Notes: generated from the sequence alone by a model not told the origin. 64,000 nucleotides of DNA from Macrocystis pyrifera (GCA_031763025.1 JASSKH010000038.1:2955001-3019000); one strand, 5' to 3'; positions 1 through 13,804 are shown, counted from the first letter of the stretch. Numbers and translations: made by a program.

Positions 1-184
1 CTTCTCGCGGTTTCGTGCTTGCGGGAAGTGTTGGGGCATTTTCGGTGAGCTTTGGTCGATAGAGGACCAAATTATTAAATCAACGAACTGGTATTGATTG
101 TACATGAATCACCGAATCTACAACAGTAGCATCGCGTCCCGTTCAGCGCGTTCGTGACGCCGGCACTTATTTACTTTTGGGGGT
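1..184. other. Unassigned flank before LTR D copy 1
   Basis: No gene or repeat recognised. If the neighbouring minus-strand LTR is a 3' LTR, this is the genomic flank of that element. Confidence 0.3.
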
Positions 185-963
185 TGTGGATACGTAGACT
201 CGACTTGCTCGATCTTGCGAGTCTCACTATGTACAGCAGTAGCGAGGCGCTGTGGCTTGGCCAGTTGTCCACTAAAAACTGAAATACGATCACACTGCAC
301 AAACTGAGCAGGTTCTTCCGTCTGATGGAATATGCATTCTGGCTTCAAGTCTCCAGAAATGATTGATGAATCCTGTCCCTTTCGTCTCCCCGATTTCAGA
401 AAATAATTAATTCTCATTCTACTTGGTCATTTGGCCACGACCGGGGCAGGGTAGCTTTCTTTGTCCTTCTCTATCAATGCCCGCCTACCAATCCTTCCAT
501 ACTGAATGCACTCGCCTGATCCTCCCTTGCATCAGTCTCGCTCGACCCCGCTGACTTACCATCTCGTGGTTTGATCAAAGAAGGCTCCAAGCTAGCGAAC
601 TTCTGACATGCGTGAGCAACCAAAACAGCTCCGATTATGGGCGTTTAAAGTACCGATGTCCAACTACCTGCTGCAATCAATCCCTATGCCACGACCTTCA
701 TATACTTCTCAACACTGGCCTGGGACGCCAAGTCTACATGGTATCCAATGACGACATTTCCACATCGTACAACACGCGTGCTTATCGTGCAACAACCCCA
801 AAGATCAAAATCGTCCTGATCCAAAATCTGCCGACGCCGGGGGACAACCAAAATCCAACCCACTTCTCAACCTTTTACTCGAGACCAGTCACTTAGTTTC
901 ATTTCATTGACACTTTCCCACGTCTCATTTTCAATTGAAACCGAATATCAACTTATTACAACA
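185..963 (-). repeat. LTR of family D, copy 1
   Basis: This is a diverged copy of the sequence at 13,806-14,487, in the same orientation. Shared landmarks are the tract around AATGCCCGCCTACCAAT, the block AGAAGGCTCCAAGCTAG and the end TTTTCAATTGAAACC..ACAACA. Read on the minus strand it opens with TGTTGTAATAAG and closes near TATCCACA, so it has TG..CA ends. The DNA just outside its minus-strand start is purine-leaning (ACCAGGGTGGGCC), like a weak polypurine tract, which suggests a 3' LTR. No primer site follows its other end. Confidence 0.6.
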
Positions 964-1033
964 TTGGCCCACCCTGGTTTTTAGTATTAATAGTAAACAG
1001 AGTGTTTTACTACTAAAAAGCAATAACCACACA

Positions 1034-1360
1034 TGTGGAGGTTTGGGAAAGGTTCGTAGATTGGTCGTCGCACATGTACCCATGGAAGATACATCAGAAG
1101 TGTTATCACATCTGGGAATCTTTCCGAGAACCGGGAGAACTCGGCTTAATAACCCGAGCCTCCTTGAAGTCGAGACAGGCCTTGTTTGCCCGTCTGAACT
1201 TTACTCTCTCGATATCTCTCTTCTCCACGCTGCTAACCCAACGTGGAGGGCTCTCTTCTTGCCCTAAATATAAGAAAGTAAAAGTGCAGCCCTCGGTAGC
1301 GGGTCAAAGCTACCACATCACTTGGGACCTTTGTGGCTCTACGAAAGTAGGGGCTCCATA
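1034..1360 (+). repeat. 5' LTR of element A
   Basis: Starts TGTGGAGG and ends CTCCATA, and matches 8,252-8,577 almost throughout. It contains a TATA-like CCTAAATATAAG near 1,265, the likely promoter of the element's transcript. Confidence 0.92.
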
Positions 1361-1361
1361 T

Positions 1362-1391
1362 TGGCGTCGACGATGAGATTCGAACTCACGC
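1362..1391 (+). other. Primer binding site of element A
   Basis: Begins one base after the LTR with TGGCGTCGACGATGAG and continues into GATTCGAACTCACGC. The reverse complement reads as a tRNA 3' end: a T-arm with GTTCGAATC, an acceptor strand, a G discriminator and CCA. Complementarity of about 30 nt is unusually long for a primer site. A serine-type tRNA would fit the discriminator, but that identity is inferred. Confidence 0.8.
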
Positions 1392-1449
1392 ACCCTCCAC
1401 TGCTGAAATTTCTACTGCTGTACCCACTAGAAACCCAGTACACTTTGTC

Positions 1450-2500
1450 ATGAAACAATCAGATCTCCCAAAAGATCTGGTTTTGACTGGAGCACAGACA
1501 GAAGATGTCGTAGAGACGCTAACTATCTTTCGTGCAAGAGTTAGGCTCAACTCCACTGATGCATCTTCTGAAGCAGTAGTAACGCAGCGCGCAATCAAGT
1601 ACCTACCTCTGTTAGTACGTGACGCAGCAGCAGACAGTTTGCAACAATTGCTATCTAACAGTCTTGAATGGCGAACCGAAGCACAACTGGCAACACGTCG
1701 TGCCAACGGATCGGATATGACTGTAAAAGCACCAGAGTCGTGGGAAGATTGGGTGAACGCATTTACTACCCTTTTCGCCCCAGCAAACCGCATGTCACTT
1801 CTAGCACGAGAATTTGCCACGCTGAAACAAGAAGCCAACCAATCGGTAGACACCTACGCTCTGAAAGTGACGAAAGCACGATCTCGTCTAATGGCGGAAG
1901 CACGTCGCTTGGCACCAGCTAGAATGTCCCCCTTTGAACACGCTTGGTCAGTTTTTACAACGGCGAGTTTTGAGAATGGTCTTTTGCCTCACCTCCGCCT
2001 TGAACTAGTCCGGGAAGATCCAGCTGTATCTTTCCAGGAATCTCGAGCGCGAGCTAAAAAACACGAAGCAAACAACTTACGCGGAGTAAAACCCACCCCC
2101 GATCCTATTCCCAATCCTACCCTTGTTGCTCAAACTTCGGCGCTATCCACACCACAGTATGACCAGAAAATGGCTGCTATGGAGCCGACGATCGCCAGTC
2201 TGTCATCTTCAATGGATAACCTTAAGAGAGGACGCACTACTGCTAGTACCCCTAATAGGGAACGCTCGTCGACCCCTGCTCGTCGTCAACAACACAAGAA
2301 GACGCACACGAACAGCCACCGCAACATCAGCAACAACCGCAACAACAGCAACGCCAACGACAACACGTCTACTGCTGTAGTAGTTGATACGCCCAGCAAT
2401 TACCCTAAATACAAGTATCCCGACTCGCATACCAGGGAGAATTGTGGGTTGCGTGAGGCCCACATCAGGCACGGTTTTGATAAATACTCTCGTTGATGGT
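1450..2500 (+). pseudogene. gag-like region of element A
   Basis: An open region just downstream of the primer site, in the position of gag. It encodes a mainly helical, charged protein of roughly 350 residues with segments of the Retrotrans_gag type (SWEDWVNAFTTLFAP, then FATLKQEANQSVDTYALKV). These resemble the capsid core of chromovirus Gag, which packages element RNA in virus-like particles. The tail is rich in Asn, Arg, Thr and Ser and probably binds nucleic acid. The assignment rests on position and on the W..F..LF and Q..S...Y pattern. Confidence 0.75.
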
Positions 2501-2639
2501 GCCCGTCCCGGATACCCTCACCCGGTAGGAAAGAGAAAACCACTGAGTCAGAAGAAGCGGGAGGTAGTTCAACTTATGTTGTAGACACACTCCACCCAGT
2601 AACTCAGAATGGTAGGGAAAGGATAACCATTGAGCCAGA

Positions 2640-5600
2640 AGTAGTGAGAGGTAGTTCAACTTATGTTGGAAACACACTCCACCCAGTAGCTCAGAATGGT
2701 AATCAGAGGGACAAGAGTGGCCGTATGACGAGCCCTCGAACTCTGAAAGGGATACGTAAGAAGAGAGTACGTTTTTTCAATAGCGTAAAGAATGTTCGTT
2801 TCTCTGATAATGTAAAGAAAGTACGTTTTTCTGATAGCGTAAAGAGAGTACGTTTTTCTGATAGCGGAGCTGTTCAAGCTGTACAGGACCTGAGTAGCAG
2901 GCCTGCTATTGTAGCAGTATCAAAGCACGCTAAGATTGCAGCAAAGAGATCATCTGTGTTAAGCAAAGGTAGCAAAGCATTACGTAGACAACGTCGAAAG
3001 ACACAGTCAGCGCTAACTTTAGCACCTCAAGCAACACATGTGACCCGAGTAATTAATCAGATTAATGATTTATCATACAGAACAAAGTCCTGTGGTGCTG
3101 AGCACCCTGAACAATGCTTTGGTTCATTTAATGCATCGTCGTTAAGTGAGTATCCAAAGTATCCAACTGCATTGAATGCCACCTCTAAACGGGTGCGTGT
3201 CCCCGCCAGAGTTAATAGTCACCCAGTACTTGATCTAACGATCGATTCCGCTAGTGATATACCATGTGTTGCCGCAGATTTTTTGCGTCAACACCCAACC
3301 TTGAAAAACACTGAAATGTTAGCAGTTCCGCCGAATGCGATTAACCTTCGCAGCGCAGATGGATCGCACCTTGAAATCTTAGGATACGTTCGTTTTAATC
3401 TTACACTTGGAGATATTACTCTTCCAGTAGAAGCGCTCGTTTTGCCTAAGCTAGGACCAGACAAGATGCTGCTTGATAACAGTATAATGGGAGCTTTTGG
3501 AGCCAGTTTAAACTGGAACACAGAAGAACTATCTTTTGCCAATTCTCGCATCAAAGTGAAAGCAACGCATCGCATAAAAAATCCCACACACCCAACTCAA
3601 TTAGCTCAATGCTCAGTAGTTGCAGTAGTGGAGAACAATGTAGAGTCGGTACCAGTACACCTAACCAAGAAATGCTGTATACCACCGCATGAAATGGCAG
3701 TACATGTAGAAACAATCAATGCACCTGCCGAAACATCAGCAGCGTTAATTGAACCTCGCATAGTAACTGCCGAAGACGTCCACTCATCAGACGTACCTAA
3801 GGCATTTCACAGATTAGTTATTGCACGAACCGTTTGCCATTGGTCAGCCGTCAACAAAACTGCCATGGTACAAATAGCTTATCCGTCAAACCGCCGAGTA
3901 TACCTTGAAAGGAACACAATTTTAGGTTACATCTCGAAGGTTAAGGCCGTCCCTGAATTTAATGTCAGCACACTTCAAAGTGATAACCAACCATCGGTGT
4001 GCACTCGAGAGGAACTCCGAGGTGCTTTGAAGAAAGCTTTTACATCAACATTTTCATCAGACCAATGTTCACAAGTACTTGATCTATGTGCGAAGTATTG
4101 TTCGATTTTCTCGTTATCTTCTAGTGAATTAGGGAAGTGGACTATCATGGAAGCGGACTTTCCGTTGCAACCTGGCACACCCCCAGTCGATAGAAACCCA
4201 TACCGAACGAATCCACGCGCACAAGAAGTCATAGACAAATGCGTGAATCAAATGGAAAAAGATGGAATAATAGAACAACGACCGAGTCCTTGGGGCTCGG
4301 CTGTTACAATCGTAGCTAAATCAGACGGTTCTCCACGATTTTGTGTCGACTATCGATCTACGATTAACAAGAGCTTAATTCCGAAATCTTGGCCTATGCC
4401 GGACATGGAAGCACACATTGACCCAGTTGCAGGCGCTAAATTTATTACCGTGTGACGTACAAAGTGCGTATCACCAAATTCCAGTAGCAGAAGCTGAACA
4501 AGATAAAACCGCTTTTGTGACACAGAATGGTAAATGGGTTTTTAAAAGACTCCCTTTTGGGATCGCAAACGCCCCTTTCCTGTTCTCAAGAATGACTTCA
4601 CTAGCCTTTTCACACTTTGGTCCGAAAAGTGGTCTCTTAGTATATATAGACGACTGCATATGTTGTTCATCAACATGGGAAGGTCACTTAATCCTCTTGG
4701 AAAACACTTTCAAAATCGACACAAGCAGCAGGTCTCACTCTTAAACCATCCAAAAATTCAATTCGGACCCAAAGAAGTTAAATACTTAGGTCATATACTA
4801 TCATCAGATGGTATTCGAATTGGTGATGACCGCATCAAAGCTATCATTGATTTACCAAAACCCACTAATATCAAGCAATTGAGATCAGTGTTAGGCATGG
4901 TAAACTTTGTAAGGAAATTTATTCCCAATCTTGCAGCGACAATAGCTCCTTTGGTAGCTCTAACGAAAAAAGAAGCAATCAATGAAATTACTAAGCGTTG
5001 GGGTCCTGAACATGACCAGGCATTTACAAGAGTGAAACAATTACTCACTGAAGCACCTGTCTTGCATTTTCCAGATTTTTCGAAAACCTTCGTCATACAT
5101 GTCGATGCCAGTAATGCAGGAGCAGGAGCATTCTTAGCTCAGCAGAACGGTGACGACTTAAATATTATCGCTTATTTCAGCCAACGATTCAACGATAGTC
5201 AACGCCATTACTCAGCCACACTCAAAGAACGCTACGCAGTAGTGTTAGCCATACAGCATTGGCGTCCTTATTTATGGGGAAAACACTTTGTTTGTGTAAC
5301 TGACCATGCGGCACTAAGATACTTGTACTCGATGCAAGATACATCAAACATGTTGACACGTTGGGCAATAGCTTTACAGTCATACGACTTCACAGTCAAA
5401 CATAAACCGGGGAAATTACACGTCGTTCCTGACACATTATCACGGTTAATTGCTTTTGAACAACAAGAAGAAATGACTGGGCCGAAATTAGCACCGATAT
5501 GCCGAAACGTTCCAGAAGATCCCACACTACAAACGGGAGTTCCCTATCAACCATACCAAGTGTCCGCAGATAAACTCGACGAATTAAAACCCGTCCGAAG

Positions 5601-7275
5601 TGATCGCGAGTTATTCAATACCGCATCAGTGTTTATAAGCGCGACAAACTTGTTTGAATCGGTTGATCAGGAAAGATTGCGAGAAAAGCAACGAGAAGAA
5701 TACGGAGGGTATGTCGACTACATACTTGACTCTAATACATACCTACCTGAAAAAGAAACGCTGACAACTATGTCGTATTACTCAGTACAAGAAGGATTGT
5801 TGTTCAAGTCGTACTTACCAGGTCACCTTCGCAAAAGAAGCACGTTCCGTGATCAGCTAGTACTACCTAATGCCCTTATTGGACTAGTGTTACATGCTTA
5901 CCACGACCATGCTCTATCAGGACGACACCTTGCATTCCGACCTACATACGATAAAATCCGCCAGAAATACTGGTGGCCGACTATGAGTCGCGACGTACTT
6001 AAATGGTGCCAAGAATGTCAAGCATGCCAACGTCGAAAAACAGCTCACAACAGACCTAAATTACCAACAGACCATCTACCTGTAGAGCGACCGTTCCAAA
6101 GAATTTCTGTCGACTTAGTCGAATATAAATCAGAATCTGTGTCGGCCGCCGGTGTCAAATGCAAAATAGTCCCATCTATGATGGATCACCTGACAAGGTT
6201 CACATTACTGACACCAATTCCAAACAAATCAGCTGACACAGTTGCAAAGGCCATTATTGATCGCATCATAAGCATTTTCGGTCCACCGGAAATTTTGCGC
6301 TCAGATCAAGGGCCGGAGTTTGAGAATAAAATCATTTTCCAGTTACAAAGTATACTTGGATACAAGAAAACCCGGACGACACCCTATCGACCCCAGGGCA
6401 ATTCTGTGTCTGAACGTATACATTCCACAATGCATGCAATGTTAGCGATGCATAGTTCGATTGAACAAGATAACTGGGCATCTCTCTTGCCATTTGTCCA
6501 ACTGGCTCATAATGCGTCTTTTAGAGCAACAATGCATGAAACACAGTTCTTTTTAGTGTTCGGTAGACAAGCCAGATTGCCAGTTGACATAATACTCGGT
6601 ATTCCTCACGTAGGAAGTACAGCAAATACTGAAGTGTTTGCACAAAATACCCGAGATAACTTACAAATAGCATTTGAGTTAGCGTGCCGTAACTTAACAG
6701 AACGTGCATCAAAACAGGCGACTAGCAATGATAAACTTGCACCGTATCCTGTATTCAAACCTGGACAGAAGGTACTGGTATACAGACCCTTCCAGGACAC
6801 AGATGGTCAAAATCCAAAAAACTACTATTACCATGGCGAGGACCGTATATTATTTGGTCTCAACTTTCTCCAGTAGTGTATCGAGTACGACGCGCGAAGG
6901 AGACACGAGAAGTATCAGTACACCTTGCTCATATCAAGCCCTACCATCCGCGGGAGAAACCACCAACACCTCAATTTGACAAACTGGCAAATTTCTCTTT
7001 GGGAAAACAAATCCTATTACCTGCGCCGGACCATCAAGATCAAATTCTACCCAGAATTGAGTCATATATCGTTGACAGGGTAGTCAGCCACGAACGTGGT
7101 CCTGGCAGAAAAAGTACCCACAATTACAGGTACCGTTTACGTCTGCAAGGCTATGGTCCTGAATCAGATATTGAATATCGAGCAGACGAAGCACCACAAT
7201 GTCACGAACTTATTGCTGCATACAGAACCGCTAATGGTCTGACTAATCGCGCTTCCCACAATGATCACGTCTAGT
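2640..7275 (+). pseudogene. pol region of element A (PR-RT-RH-IN-chromodomain)
   Basis: Domains in order. Aspartic protease near 3,210-3,500, with LTIDSASDIP in place of the usual D-T/S-G core. Reverse transcriptase near 4,140-4,800, with FCVDYRSTIN, FGIANAPFLFSRM and the catalytic YIDD box. RNase H near 5,090-5,450, with IHVDASNAGAGAF and TDHAALRYL. Integrase zinc finger near 5,900-6,050 (HDH..H, then CQECQAC). Integrase DDE core near 6,105-6,450 (SVDLVEY, RSDQGPEF, NSVSERIHS). A GPY-like C-terminal part follows, then a chromodomain near 7,060-7,240 (IVDRVVSHERG, YRLRLQGYGPE, ELIAAYRTANG). Chromodomains of this kind are known to steer integration to marked chromatin. The region is broken and is treated as a fossil. 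Confidence 0.9.
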
Positions 7276-8251
7276 AACTTTTGGTAACGAAAGCATGGTC
7301 AAAACAGGAAACGAGCAACAATCCAGTTGAGCGCTCTACAAAACCAGTAAAATAAATAAATAAATAAAACTGGATGCTCAGCAGCAGATATAAGGGACAC
7401 GAAAGCAAAATTTGAGGTATAAGCTTGGATAGGCACCAAGATTAACCACGGTGAAAAAATAACATACGTTTGGGCGTATGTGGACAGGGAGACAAGTCAT
7501 AAAAGTGTACCAGGTAGGTGATTAGATCGTTAATGGGATTTGGTTTAGCAGACCAATCACAAGCGACAAAATTAACCACAATCACCGTTTGCTACGTAGT
7601 CTGACATTGGTCAAGGCATACTAGATAAAAGAAAACTCATAAAATGAGTAATATTCTAGGTGTATCAGATCAATACCCAAGCGGTGCGGTCCACGCGAAC
7701 CTAACCCGCACGTCTATAAGATGTTAACTAACTTTCTAAAGAACTGGCTTGTGTTTTTTAACATACCAGCGAGGATAATGAAGTTAACTCAAAAGACAAC
7801 AAATCCAGATTATGCAGTGATCAAAGTATAACTGAGATTAATTGGTACGCATCTAACGTACCTCAGATCAATTTGAAGGTAGTAGACGTTCCTTTTAACA
7901 AAATGATTCGCCCATGCTCTATCAGCTATCATAGGAATGTTAACTTCGTGCGGCCACACTTAGTTTTACATTTGGGTTATATATGGGGGCACTCGTAAAA
8001 CTCCGAATCTAAACGAAGCTGTAAACATGCCAACTAACTAGTGTGTGGAGTTATTATACTGATCTGTGTTTGTAAAAACACACCGGTGAGGAGACGAACA
8101 ACTAACACAAGTAAGTTTAGCGGACGATCCAAAATAATACGTTCTACGCCCAATACCTTTACCTCCATATTAAGTATCATTCCCTTACTGAATGATCGCC
8201 ACAATTCATCTTTAGCAGAGATGGATTTGTAGCGCGTGAAGAGGGGGGTAC
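7276..8251 (+). other. Non-coding 3' part of element A with polypurine tract
   Basis: About 1 kb between the chromodomain and the 3' LTR, with no convincing coding sequence. It includes a short (AAAT)n run near 7,350. The last bases before the LTR, GTGAAGAGGGGGGTAC (about 8,236-8,251), form a good polypurine tract, the expected plus-strand primer. A 1-kb untranslated stretch here is long for the family. Confidence 0.75.
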
Positions 8252-8577
8252 TGTGGAGGACAGGTTTTGGGAAAGGTTCGTAGATTGGTCGTCGCACATG
8301 TACCCATGGAAGATACATCAGAAGTGTTATCACATCTGGGAATCTTTCCGAGAGAACTCGGCTCAATAACCCGAGCCTCCTTGAAGTCGAGACAGGCCTT
8401 GTTTGCCCGTCCGAACTTTACTCTCTCGATCTCTCTCTTCTCCACGCTGCTAGCCCAACGTGGAGGGCTCTCTCCTTGCCCTAAATATAAGAAAGTAAAA
8501 GTGCAGCCCTCCGTAGCGGGTCAAAGCTACCACATCACTTGGGACCTTTGTGGCTCTACGAAAGTAGGGGCTCCATA
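8252..8577 (+). repeat. 3' LTR of element A
   Basis: Near-identical to 1,034-1,360, with the same TGTGGAGG start and CTCCATA end. It is followed by CACAAG, which shares ACACA with the left flank. Confidence 0.92.
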
Positions 8578-9616
8578 CACAAGTAAAAAGTTTACCAATA
8601 TATAGCCCAACAATTTTCTACTGGCGATAGTCAAAATTTGGTGTTACTAACGTTCAATGGACACAATGACCCAAAATCTGAACTTCACCGACCACCCTGG
8701 CCTCTCATTTAACAAGAAACACGGCAAATACAATCGAAACCCTATCCACTGTTTTCGTTGAATAGTTCTCAATCACATTCGCGAACTTGAACTACAGTAC
8801 TTTGGAACTTTTATGCGTCTCCTTCACCATCATTTCCCCCCCTTTTATTCCCGAAACAAAACCCTTTGACTGAACCATTGCCGAAACAACAGTCCAGCTT
8901 CATTGTCTGAACGACTACTAAGGCGCAAGATGTAACCAAGCCATGCCCTAATCACACATGCCCCTCATAGTAGCGCGGAGTTGATACAGTGGCGCCAGGG
9001 TAGGAGGTTCGTAGCGTTGCCACTGTTGTGACCAGCGCTATGAGGAGGGTACTACGGCGCGAGACAGCTGTCCTGATCAGTGTCACGCGTCTGGTCTATT
9101 CGATAGGCAGAGGGCAAGCTTTGGTTTGCTCCTCTGGGCGAATATTATAGGGGCAGGGAGATCCCCGGTGTGGGAACGCCTTCGGTCTCGAGTACAGAGC
9201 CAAGTAGCGAGGTTCCGGGACCACCGGTGTTTAAAGAACATCAAAAAATGAACCAAAGAAAGTCAAAGCCAAGTGATCTGCGATACCAGTCATATCGACC
9301 CCCAGGACCTTGGGCCTGCATTGCCCGTTGTGCCCGTTATCGTGTCTGTGGTGCGCCGTTGCTTGTTCACTCTGGCTGCTTGCGACTACCGCCTTGCATC
9401 GATTCACTTTCTGCGTGACCCGATTATTACCGCCCGAGGGCATTTTTCGAACTCTCAAACAACAGATGAGCCGGCCTCAAGAGATCTAATGAGCGCGGAT
9501 CCTTTTTAGGGTCTGAGAGCTGTACCCTGCTGTATCAGAGTAGCAATCTGGAAATTGCTGTTCGCGGGTGAAACAAGGTCAATCTTGGAACGCTAGAACG
9601 AAAATCAAACTCAGAG

Positions 9617-9747
9617 CGTTCCCCGAACGGCAGCCTCAACAAAAATAGGCGGTGTTGGTGCGAGTGGTTCCAATCCTATAATATGATTTCTCCCGAACAG
9701 CAGCCTCAACAAAATAGGGCGGTGTTGATGCAAGCGGTTCCAATCAA
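9617..9747. repeat. Diverged 74-bp tandem duplication
   Basis: The block CCCGAACGGCAGCCTCAAC followed by a GGCGGTGTTG motif and GGTTCCAATC occurs twice, about 74 bp apart, with a few substitutions. Nothing suggests a function. Confidence 0.7.
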
Positions 9748-12700
9748 GCACTCTTATTACCATGCAACAGGCTCGAAATGCAACCGATCTTCTCGAACAA
9801 GGTTACTTTCTGCCGGCCCACCCAAACGCCAACCCATCCTTCTCCACAAGAATAACGTCTCTCTACTATACCCAGGGAAACCTCTGCTGACTGATAACAT
9901 TGCGACGACTTCGCTACGTCCAGGTCCGCCTACCATACAAATTTCTACTCTCAATACCCCATGAAAAGCACTTCCACAAACCAACACCTATGGCGGCATA
10001 TAGAGCAATGGGATATCCCCTTCTGGTGAGACGCCGGAGATGTTTCTTAGCCGTCGTCTTCCAATACCCAACATGAAATACGTGCGAACTCCTTCACGCC
10101 TTTCGTCAATATATCCTGTCGGTTTCTGATGCTCTGGATTACAAACGTAATTTGTGGGGCAGTCAACAGAGCTACGCCAACGATGTTGAGCGTGTTGTGC
10201 GGCAAGGCGTTTGTACGCTCGGAAACGCCTGTCATCAGCTCCTACATCGTTGATAATAACGCTTCGGCACACCAACATAATACGAATTGACAATAATTCC
10301 ATGCTGATCAATATTCATCTTGAAATCTGAACTCGACAATCCGTACAATAATAATACTTGCGTTCGTTCTCAATTTTCTGCAACGGATCGGGAAAGTCGA
10401 ACGATACCCTCTACCCCAGAGAAGATTGAAGCGGGCGAGAAAACAGCGGCGAAACAACTGGGATTTTCTGCACGCGACGTTTCGCGGCTTGAAACGCTAC
10501 TGTACGACCACGTATCAACCATTCGGATTTCAATCTCGCTGACATAGATATACTTACTTAGATCTCAATCTCTGAGCGTGCTCGGTTGGTACATCCCTGG
10601 CCTCTCAGAGCTCCCACTTGGGAATCGCCTCCGTTTATTACTTGCCGGACCGTTCCAGCGAGTCTTTGTTTTCTCCATTTCTCGTCGTACTTTCAGTCCT
10701 TCTTTCCTTTTTTTCTTCTTTCGTTTCGTGTGCGTGCGTGTACTCCGAGCACGGTTGCGCGGGCGAACCCGGCACCGTCGCGGGTGTCAGCGGATGCTGG
10801 CGAGTAGAGGGGGGAGTTGCAAGGAGCGCGGTCGCCGCTTTCGTGCCTAGGCGTCGCGTGTGCCTCGAGACACGAGGGATGCATCAATAGGCTCTGTCTG
10901 GCCTCCATTTGTGATTTTGGATAGAGTACGTACGAGTATTTAAGGATCGTTCGGGATTGTAAGATAATACTCAAGCGGTGCTTATTTTTGCGACCGGGCT
11001 GAGAGTCACAAGAGGGCGGTACCCCGAATGAGCACCAACATTGTCGAGCTTGCGTCGAGGTCCACGGTGAGCACCGGGCTTCACGCGAGGCGGGCGACGG
11101 GGCAGAGAGGGAGGGAAGCTTTACCCGGACTGAATCGGTGGCGGGATGGTCGCGAGAGGGGCGGGCGGCGTACGAGGCTGAGAGAGAAGCTCTGCTGTAA
11201 GATTTTTTCTTTTTTTCATTTTTTTTTTTTTTTGACTGGTGTAAGGTGTTCCACTCAGGTAGTAAATTATTACACGAAAGGGGACGGGGATTTTGTTTCT
11301 TTTAGAATTTTTCGGTTTCATTTTCATCGTTTGTTTTTGCTGTGTTGCTGTACCGTTCTGTGCGTTATCTTTCGTACATACGACGAGTACACAGACACAG
11401 AGCATATCAAAAGAAGAAAATAAGTACCCTACCTGGAGTATGTACGTATGTACGACGTGTGAGCGAGCGTAGCGCAAAACCGCCCGCGACGCGAAGCATA
11501 TGTGGCGTCCGAGCTGTTTTCTCCTGAAGCATGGCGGCGGGGCTCTTGGCATCATCAAGTCGCCAGTTTGCAGCTAACTACAGGGGCCATAAAAAAAACA
11601 ATATTCATTCATGGACCTCTGTCCGCTTCGCATAATTTGATGTTTCCTTCCTGAGCGAGCGTAGCGGGCGGCGTAGGCCGCCCGCGGAGCGAAGCGCCTT
11701 GTACCGACCTACCAAAAGTATCGACCGATGCCCGCGTATGACATCGGTGCACCCGCATCTGTTGATTTGCTTTATATTGGGTGCGACGGTAACGGAAACT
11801 ACTGCTGTAGATGCGATCACATTCTCCTGCACAAAACCTGACATATAACCTAGGTTATCTCAGGAACCCTGATGAGCTGCCGATTATCCAACTGATCGAT
11901 CGGCATACATGATTGGATTCGGCACACAATGATCGCACTGCGCTCATCGTTGCTGAACGGCGTTTTTTAAGCAAGATATTTCTTGACAATGAATGGTCAA
12001 TAAGGTACATTGTATTACTGTATCACTTCGGTCTACGGCGAAATTCCGCCGAGAACACTGATTTCTGGACATGGTATGATCAGCAAGATACAATATGTTG
12101 CTGACCACCTTGATGTACAGCGAAATTACAGAAGAGACAATGGGACGATTCAGCAATGCGTGGAAGGAATTAACATCCTACGAATGATGAGACCCCTGCC
12201 AAACAAGTAACCAAATTGCGCCCACGCACGTGCTGTACTCGCAGCAACGACGCAGCGACTGACGCAATCATGCCCTCGAGAAAATGAACACAATACAAAC
12301 GATTGAGTAACCCGTATCTGCCAAAGCCTTGCCTGCCCGCGACCGTGGCGCATGCGGTCCTGCATGTACTCTGACACCTATGTTATTTTTAAAATTAAAG
12401 GGGTTTAGTTTGATCACCCCTCCCCGAAAACTGAAATTCTGGGGGAAAACAAGAACAGGAACATATATCACAGAATTATTCCAGGAGTCCACATCCTCAT
12501 GATTAGACTCCGGCGACGCCGCTAACCAAATCGCCCACTCGGTCACAACTGATAAGGGCGGCTCGGTGCCGGCCCACCGATCGAGAGGATGAGCGTGCGT
12601 TGTTGAAGCGACAACACAGGCGATGTCATCGGCGCTACAGGCTCGACCGACGTGGTAACGTACGTGGGCGTCGCGCCGCCCTCTTCGACGATCGGCGACA

Positions 12701-13789
12701 AAGGTGCAAAGCTGCAGTAATTTGAAACTACGCCGCAATCGGCATTAACTGTAGCTCACCTAAACAAGGAACGTTGCCACAAGCCCCTGTTTCCCGGGAC
12801 TGGATAAGGGAGGGTGCAACGGGCGAAGGCAGCTTTATACGTGAATTCGCTCCTCCAATTGCACCCAACGGGATCGTACGCGCGCACGACCGGGAAGTAT
12901 CCACTTCCCTTACTGCTATTTTCGGACCAGTGTAGTGGTAATCAAAACAGCGCTCGTTCATGTCCCAATCTGATCCTGATGGCGAACGCAGGTCATGACC
13001 CCCGCGATCGCCGGCTTCCTGGCGTGCAACGGAAACCACCACTCCAGTCTCGGGGGGCTGGACATTTCTGCGGCACTGTGCAACGGATCGTACTGCTACA
13101 GTCTCGGAGAGTCTGATAGATTCGCTACACACCGTTCTGCACGAAATCGAATCGCTCCGTTCCGGTACTAAACGACAAGATGCATATCGAACACTCTACG
13201 ACTCTAAATATGTCGGTGGTCCAGCAGTGGGTGCTGAGGCTGAAAAGCGGATTGGCTACCCCAGGTAGTTCCCGAACCTGTTTGCGGTGTCGGGCTACTG
13301 CTGTGGTCGACACAATCAACATTGCCTCGGGCGCAGGTTGACATCCTTCGGTCTCGGCGTCCAACATTGTCTAGATCTCTTTCCATTCGTACGTACGTAC
13401 CATGTTATGGGCGGAAATCAAAAGTTAGTTTCGCCGAGCCTAGCGCGTACGACTGATGTATTGCTGTGAACACTGGCTGGTACCACGTTGGCCACACCAG
13501 GTCATAGCGACGCATAGAAGGCCCATATAGCCAAAAGATTGATGAGCCACCGCGCGGACGCACGCGCTGGAGTGAGAAACCGCTAGGGATAAAGGGCATA
13601 GCTACGGCAACCGAGAACCACCCAGCGTATACTGCTGCATGCACTGTTGCTGTACTGCTGTATGATGGAAAATGAGAAGCGGCACAATTACTGATGGTGA
13701 TAAAGATGGCTGCCCCAAACGGAACTGATCGCTCGTTTCTGATTCCAGGACTCGAAGCGCGCGTAAGCACACGTCCAAAAAGACGGTAT

Positions 13790-13804
13790 CTGCCGACGAC
13801 GCCA
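13790..13804 (-). other. Primer binding site of family D
   Basis: Read on the minus strand, TGGCGTCGTCGGCAG begins one base after the LTR end ATGATTACA. It is identical to the first 15 bases of the family B primer site at 39,640, which is the main reason for calling the neighbouring repeat an LTR with a 5' position. Confidence 0.65.

Larger units (their letters stand above)
1034..8577 (+). mobile_element. Ty3/gypsy chromovirus, family A
   Basis: An LTR retrotransposon with near-identical 326-327-bp LTRs, a tRNA-complementary primer site, a gag-like region, and pol in the order protease, reverse transcriptase, RNase H, integrase, chromodomain. A polypurine tract precedes the 3' LTR. The order RT-RNase H-integrase places it in Ty3/gypsy and the terminal chromodomain in the chromovirus branch. 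The 5-bp direct repeat ACACA abuts both ends (1,029-1,033 and about 8,577-8,581), as expected for a target duplication. By eye the LTRs differ by about 2-3% plus two small indels, so the insertion is fairly recent. Coding is broken, with about three breaks. It may sit inside an older family D element. Confidence 0.92.
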
